From the NCBI GenBank assembly GCA_002394725.1, contig DGUQ01000126.1:15403-24921 (forward strand): 9,519 nt of DNA, given 5' to 3'. A program made the translations under genes and the position numbers. The notes under the pieces were generated by a model that was not told where the DNA came from, did not search any database, and saw only the letters and a list, made by a program, of their open reading frames with translations. Of the stretch, positions 6,340-9,519 are shown in pieces. This DNA is from Ruminococcaceae bacterium UBA4306 (GTDB lineage Bacteria; Bacillota; Clostridia; Oscillospirales; Acutalibacteraceae). Position 1 is the first letter of the stretch; every line of letters starts with the position of its first letter.

Positions 6340-7833
6340 ATGAAACTGATCGAATTACTGCAAAACTGTGAATACACCGTGGACGCGGGCTCGCTTGACG
6401 TCAACATCAAGGACGTGATCTATGACAGCCGCAAGGTCGTCAAGGGATGCGTCTTTGTCGCGCTCAAGGGGTATAACGTCGACGGTCACAAGTTTATCCC
6501 CGACGCGGTAGAGCGCGGCGCGAAGGCGCTGGTCGTGGAGGATGAGGGCATCGCGTATGACGGCGTTACCGTCGTCCGCGTCAAGGACGCGCGCGCAACG
6601 CTGGCGCTGATGAGCGTGGAATTCTTTGGCAGACCCGCCGAGAAGCTGACCACCATCGCCGTCACGGGAACCAAGGGCAAGACCACTACCGTTGCGATGA
6701 TCCGCTCCATCCTAGAGAACGCCGGCATCAAGACCGGTACCATCGGCACCTTAGGCATCCTGATCGGCGACCAAATCTATAAAACCAACAACACCACGCC
6801 CGAGAGCTACGAGATCCAGCAGGCGATGCGCCGCATGGTCAGCGAGGGCTGCAAGGCGATGGTCATCGAGGCGTCGTCACTGGGCTTGAAATGGCACCGC
6901 ACCGACGGTATCCTCTTCGATTACGGTATCTTCACCAACTTTTCGAGCGACCATATCGGCGGCGTTGAGCACAAGGATATGGCGGAATATCTCGCCTGCA
7001 AGGCGCTGCTGTTCCGGCGCTGCAAGACAGGTATTATCAACATCGACGACGAGCATGCCGAGGGCGTGACTGAGGGGCATACCTGCGAAATCGAGACATA
7101 CGGCTACTGCGAGAACGCCGATCTTGTCGCGCACGGCGACGAGCTGGTCGCGAAGCGCGGCTTCATCGGCGTACACTTCAAGACCACCGGCACGGAGGAG
7201 CTGAGCGTGAACGTCGCGATCCCGGGTCGCTTCTCTGTTTACAACGCGCTTGCCGCGATCGCGGTATGCCGTCATTTTGATATCGATCAGCAAAACATCC
7301 TTGACGGTCTGAAAAACGTCAAGGTCAAGGGCAGAGTCGAGGTCGTGCCGGTGCCCGGCAACTACACCATGCTCATTGACTACGCGCACAACGCCGTATC
7401 GATGGAGAATGTGCTCTCGACCCTGCGCGAATACAAGCCTCACCGCCTGATCACGATGTTCGGCGCCGGCGGTAATCGTCCCAAGACACGCCGCTTTGAG
7501 ATGGGCGAGGTCAGCGGCAGACTCTCTGATCTTTCGGTCGTCACCGAGGACAACAGCCGCTATGAGGACGTGATGGATATCATCGCGGACATCAAGGTCG
7601 GACTCGACAAGGTCGGCGGCAAATATATCGTCATCCCCAACCGCATCGACGCAATCCGCTACTGCATCGAGAATGCCGAGCCGGGCGATATCATCGTCCT
7701 CGCCGGTAAGGGTCACGAGGATTATCAGGAGATCCGCGGCGTGAAATACCACATGGATGAGCGCGAGATCATCGCCGACATCATTGACGCCGATCAGGAT
7801 GACGACGATGACGACGATTCCGGCAACAGATAA
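6340..7833 (+). CDS. murE: MurE-type Mur ligase (UDP-MurNAc-tripeptide synthetase), atypical
   Basis: 497-residue cytoplasmic ATP-dependent ligase expected to add the third stem-peptide residue to UDP-MurNAc-L-Ala-D-Glu. The N-terminal domain has the MurE-like DSRKVVKGCVFVALKG (29-44) and DGHKFIPDAVERGA. The central ATPase domain has the P-loop TGTKGKTTT (109-117), NTTPES (151-156), EASS (177-180) and the carbamylated-lysine region CKALLF with Lys221. The C-terminal domain has DYAHN (347-351), GAGGNRPKTRR (375-385) and LAGKGHE (454-460). Two features deviate. DHIGGVEHKDMAEY (204-217) replaces the usual DHLDYHGTMEEY, and DNSR (404-407) stands where meso-DAP-adding enzymes have DNPR. The end is Asp-rich (DADQ plus seven Asp). 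The ATG at 6340 is chosen over an in-frame TTG at 6265 because GGAGG lies 5 nt before it. The gene is monocistronic, outside any dcw cluster, so it may be a second MurE-like paralogue. Confidence 0.9.
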   Translation: MKLIELLQNCEYTVDAGSLDVNIKDVIYDSRKVVKGCVFVALKGYNVDGHKFIPDAVERGAKALVVEDEGIAYDGVTVVRVKDARATLALMSVEFFGRPAEKLTTIAVTGTKGKTTTVAMIRSILENAGIKTGTIGTLGILIGDQIYKTNNTTPESYEIQQAMRRMVSEGCKAMVIEASSLGLKWHRTDGILFDYGIFTNFSSDHIGGVEHKDMAEYLACKALLFRRCKTGIINIDDEHAEGVTEGHTCEIETYGYCENADLVAHGDELVAKRGFIGVHFKTTGTEELSVNVAIPGRFSVYNALAAIAVCRHFDIDQQNILDGLKNVKVKGRVEVVPVPGNYTMLIDYAHNAVSMENVLSTLREYKPHRLITMFGAGGNRPKTRRFEMGEVSGRLSDLSVVTEDNSRYEDVMDIIADIKVGLDKVGGKYIVIPNRIDAIRYCIENAEPGDIIVLAGKGHEDYQEIRGVKYHMDEREIIADIIDADQDDDDDDDSGNR

Positions 7834-7845
7834 TATATAAGGTTG

Positions 7846-7861
7846 TGCCTTCGGTCAGGCA
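7846..7861 (+). other. Small stem-loop after murE
   Basis: TGCCT/AGGCA form a perfect 5-bp stem with a 6-nt loop, 12 nt after the stop codon and ahead of the main terminator. There is no T-tract. It may shield the 3' end but could be chance. Confidence 0.25.
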
Positions 7862-7882
7862 TATCCCGAGAATAAACAACGA

Positions 7883-7917
7883 ACGCCCTGCGGCGCAAAA
7901 CCGCAGGGCGTGTTTTT
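7883..7917 (+). terminator. Rho-independent terminator of murE
   Basis: An 11-bp perfect stem (ACGCCCTGCGG 7883-7893, CCGCAGGGCGT 7901-7911) with loop CGCAAAA is followed by G and TTTTT (7913-7917). It starts about 50 bp after the murE stop. The minus-strand side has only scattered Ts, so it should work mainly for murE. Confidence 0.93.
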
Positions 7918-7928
7918 ATGGCTTGTTA

Positions 7929-8085
7929 TACTAATATTCCATTAAACGCTTTAACTAATTTATTAACGGGAAATTTCGTAGAACGAGGCGGACGACGCAG
8001 ACAGGCTGTCGCCTGTCAAGGAGGACAACAAAGTTATACGGAATTTAACGCAATAAATGTTAAAGTGTTTTAAGGAATATTAGTA
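7929..8085 (-). repeat. MITE-like dispersed repeat, complete copy 2 (157 bp)
   Basis: The element begins TACTAATATTCC (7929-7940) and ends with its exact reverse complement GGAATATTAGTA (8074-8085). Extending inward, 24 of the first 27 bases match between the arms, and looser complementarity continues for about 20 more. It is flanked by TTA on both sides (7926-7928, 8086-8088), a candidate 3-bp target duplication. The centre holds a perfect hairpin GACAGGC-TGTC-GCCTGTC (8000-8017). An AAGGAGG motif follows (8018-8024) without a nearby ATG. It encodes no transposase, so any movement would need one acting in trans. It is strand-inverted relative to copy 1 at 1-141. It lies between the ends of two convergent genes, where the folded RNA could also act as a 3' structure for the lipoprotein transcript. 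Confidence 0.85.
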
Positions 8086-8862
8086 TTATTCCGCGGAGAT
8101 CGTTTCGACCCATCGTCCGCCGCCGACAGCGGCAAAGACGTTCACCATCGCGGTGAGCTGATGGTCTTCGTTAAGGAACATTTTGGAGGAGTCGAGGTTG
8201 CTGTCCGCAAGCGTTTGGCTTCTCATCTCATCATTGTCCTGCAGCATACTGAATTTCTCGTCATAATACGAGGTCAGGTTGGCTTTCAGCTTGTCAAGAA
8301 CCGTGCTGTAGTCGCGGCCGAGCATGGAACAGAGCGTTTTACTGTCGAGCAGCTTGCCCGTGGTGATATCAAAGCAGAAGCACAGTCCGTCGCTGTTGCC
8401 GCCGTCAACACGGCAGTTGATATAGACGCTGAGGAATTTGTCGTACAGATACGCTTGATAATCCAGCGCGAGGATATAGCTGTGCTGATCGGGAGCGTCA
8501 AAGATCTCGCCGTATTTTTCAATGATACCGCTGTTTGCCGCCTTGGCGTCACTGCTGTCGAGCAGGATCTCGGGGATACGGCAGCGCTTCTCCGTGCCGC
8601 CGTTCTGAACGATGACCGTCTCACGCGCGTTTTTGACAAGCTCGGAGAGTTGTGCGGTGGCAGGATCCATCAGCGCCGCCTGTGTCACGGGAGCGGCAGT
8701 CGCTTCGACCGACCTTGTCGCGGCTGAGGTCTGAGTCGGAGCCGCGGCTGCTTCCGTATGGGTCGGTTCGGCTTGATCCTTCTCCCCCGGCTTATTGTTG
8801 CAGGCGGCGCAGACAGCGCCTGTAATGATCAGCACGCAAAACAACGCGATAATTCTCTTCAT
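8086..8862 (-). CDS. Lipoprotein of unknown function
   Basis: 258-residue predicted membrane-anchored lipoprotein. Residues 1-20 are a signal peptide and Cys21 is the likely lipid anchor. The -3 position is Cys (VCAAC), not the usual Leu/Val/Ile. Residues 22-65 are a low-complexity Ala/Thr/Glu/Pro linker. The remainder is globular, and its middle (LSVYINCRVDGGNSDG then FDITTGKLLDSKTLCSML, about 144-181) resembles the strand-GG-strand-DxxTGK-hairpin pattern of DUF3298/PdaC-RsiV-like extracellular domains. That likeness is from memory and weak. The start at 8862 is preferred to one 11 codons upstream because AGGAGG lies 7 nt before it and the signal peptide begins there. It is monocistronic with its own promoter. 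Its TAA stop directly abuts the repeat at 7929-8085. No substrate is proposed. Confidence 0.85.
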   Translation of the reverse strand: MKRIIALFCVLIITGAVCAACNNKPGEKDQAEPTHTEAAAAPTQTSAATRSVEATAAPVTQAALMDPATAQLSELVKNARETVIVQNGGTEKRCRIPEILLDSSDAKAANSGIIEKYGEIFDAPDQHSYILALDYQAYLYDKFLSVYINCRVDGGNSDGLCFCFDITTGKLLDSKTLCSMLGRDYSTVLDKLKANLTSYYDEKFSMLQDNDEMRSQTLADSNLDSSKMFLNEDHQLTAMVNVFAAVGGGRWVETISAE

Positions 8863-8890
8863 CTTATTTCCTCCTTCCGATGTTGCTTTT

Positions 8891-8919
8891 ATCATAACCC
8901 ATCACGGCGTAAATAGCAA
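8891..8919 (-). promoter_or_regulatory. Promoter of the lipoprotein gene
   Basis: On the minus strand: TTGCTA (8919-8914), 17-bp spacer, TATGAT (8896-8891). It is about 29 bp upstream of the ATG at 8862 and just ahead of the AAGGAGG site, so the leader would be short (about 20-25 nt). Confidence 0.65.
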
Positions 8920-8992
8920 GGCGCATAGGTAATTTACACATATTTTTTCCTTTTTATCCGTATTTTTACTACAGTGAAATCGCGGTCAAATC

Positions 8993-9020
8993 TTGCATTT
9001 GCTCCAAAAGGTGGTAAAAT
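8993..9020 (+). promoter_or_regulatory. Promoter of the CoA-dehydratase activator gene
   Basis: TTGCAT (8993-8998), 16-bp spacer and TAAAAT (9015-9020), with TG at 9012-9013 forming an extended -10. The leader to the ATG at 9110 would be about 80 nt. It is divergent from the lipoprotein promoter. The intergenic stretch 8863-9109 otherwise shows only A/T-rich sequence. Confidence 0.6.
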
Positions 9021-9109
9021 AATGTGGGTATTTCTATTATTATGCAAATTTCGACAGGTATCGACGGTATTTTGCCGACATACAAATTGTCACTATATAA
9101 GAGGATAAT

Positions 9110-9519
9110 ATGATAATCAACGATCCGAAAAACAGAACAGAGGGCAATCTGCTGCTGGGTATCGACATCGGCTCGACGACCGCTAAGCTCGCGCTGATCG
9201 ATGACGGCGAGCTGATCTACAGCCGCTACGAACGCCACTTCTCACAGGTGCGCCAAAAGACGCTAGAGATGGTAGAAGCGATCAAGGAGCTGCTCGACGA
9301 CCGCAGCTTCACCGTCGCGGTATCCGGTTCGGCAGGTCTGGGTATGGCAAATGCCGCACGGCTGAGCTTTGTGCAGGAGGTCTACGCGACCGCCGAATGT
9401 GTGCGCTGCCTACAACCCGACACCGACGCGGTGATCGAGCTGGGCGGTGAGGACGCGAAGATCATTTTCTTTACCGGCGGACTGGACGAGCGCATGAACG
9501 GTTCCTGCGCGGGCGGTAC
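9110..9519 (+). CDS. 2-hydroxyacyl-CoA dehydratase activator-like ATPase (BadF/HgdC family), 5' part
   Basis: Only the first 136 codons are present; the frame is open to the window edge. It shows the ASKHA nucleotide-binding fold of CoA-dehydratase activators: phosphate-1 motif GIDIGSTTAK (17-26), SGSAGLG (72-78), phosphate-2-like ELGGEDAK (110-117), and MNGSCAGG (129-136), whose next codon begins AC and so is Thr, giving the CAGGT motif. Cys133 matches the Cys that in HgdC helps bind the [4Fe-4S] cluster between two subunits. The SRYERHFSQVR segment and ELGGED in place of DIGGQD are what I recall for the long (about 1,400-residue) activator-dehydratase fusion proteins of Clostridia, so the full gene is probably large. 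AAGAGG lies 5 nt before the ATG. The physiological substrate is unknown. Confidence 0.88.
   Translation, partial: MIINDPKNRTEGNLLLGIDIGSTTAKLALIDDGELIYSRYERHFSQVRQKTLEMVEAIKELLDDRSFTVAVSGSAGLGMANAARLSFVQEVYATAECVRCLQPDTDAVIELGGEDAKIIFFTGGLDERMNGSCAGG

Noticed and set aside
6877..7752. 291-codon minus-strand open frame opposite murE
   Set aside because: It is antisense to conserved Mur ligase motifs, with no ribosome binding site or promoter and a composition typical of a shadow frame.
8018..8050. AAGGAGG in the repeat as a ribosome binding site for a hidden plus-strand gene
   Set aside because: Copy 2 has no ATG, GTG or TTG at a suitable distance with a usable frame. Copy 1 has an ATG only at about 12 nt and in a short frame.
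8161..8727. 188-codon plus-strand open frame opposite the lipoprotein gene
   Set aside because: The minus-strand gene has a promoter, AGGAGG and signal peptide. The plus-strand frame has none of these.

Overview
The window looks like chromosome of a gut-type Clostridia bacterium, most likely Ruminococcaceae/Oscillospiraceae. This is an inference from the G+C-moderate coding sequence with A/T-rich intergenic DNA, AGGAGG-type ribosome binding sites, several lipoproteins whose signal ends in AAC-GG, a maltodextrin ABC operon without its own ATPase, and a long-form 2-hydroxyacyl-CoA dehydratase activator. No phage, plasmid, CRISPR or rRNA/tRNA signature was seen.

Layout. Positions 1-141 are one copy of a short dispersed repeat, cut off by the window edge. 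From about 5900 down to 209, on the minus strand, lies a starch/maltodextrin unit: promoter (5904-5932), solute-binding lipoprotein (malE-like), a 159-bp gap packed with five stem-loops, permeases malF and malG with an ATGA overlap, a second gap with two stem-loops, a GH13 alpha-amylase lipoprotein, and a terminator. The amylase would cut starch or maltodextrin outside the cell, the binding protein would capture the oligosaccharides, and MalF/MalG would import them using an ATPase encoded elsewhere. The intercistronic hairpins suggest that protein stoichiometry is set on the mRNA.

Positions 5820-6339 form an A/T-rich divergent control region with a cluster of dyads and two near-consensus promoters. 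On the plus strand, 6340-7833 is a stand-alone Mur ligase of the MurE type with its own promoter and terminator. It departs from classical MurE in the DHLDYHGTME-type and DNPR-type motifs and has an Asp-rich tail. Between it and a convergent lipoprotein gene (8086-8862, minus) sits a complete 157-bp copy of the repeat (7929-8085). The repeat has long terminal inverted repeats and a candidate 3-bp target duplication that coincides with the lipoprotein gene's stop codon. A divergent promoter region (8863-9109) then leads to the first 136 codons of a plus-strand ASKHA-type CoA-dehydratase activator that runs off the window.

The least ordinary signal is the dispersed MITE-like repeat. It occurs twice in inverted orientation, each time just past a gene's 3' end and near a terminator. 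The tandem stem-loops between malE and malF and the atypical MurE are next. Nothing seen amounts to a clearly new multi-gene system.
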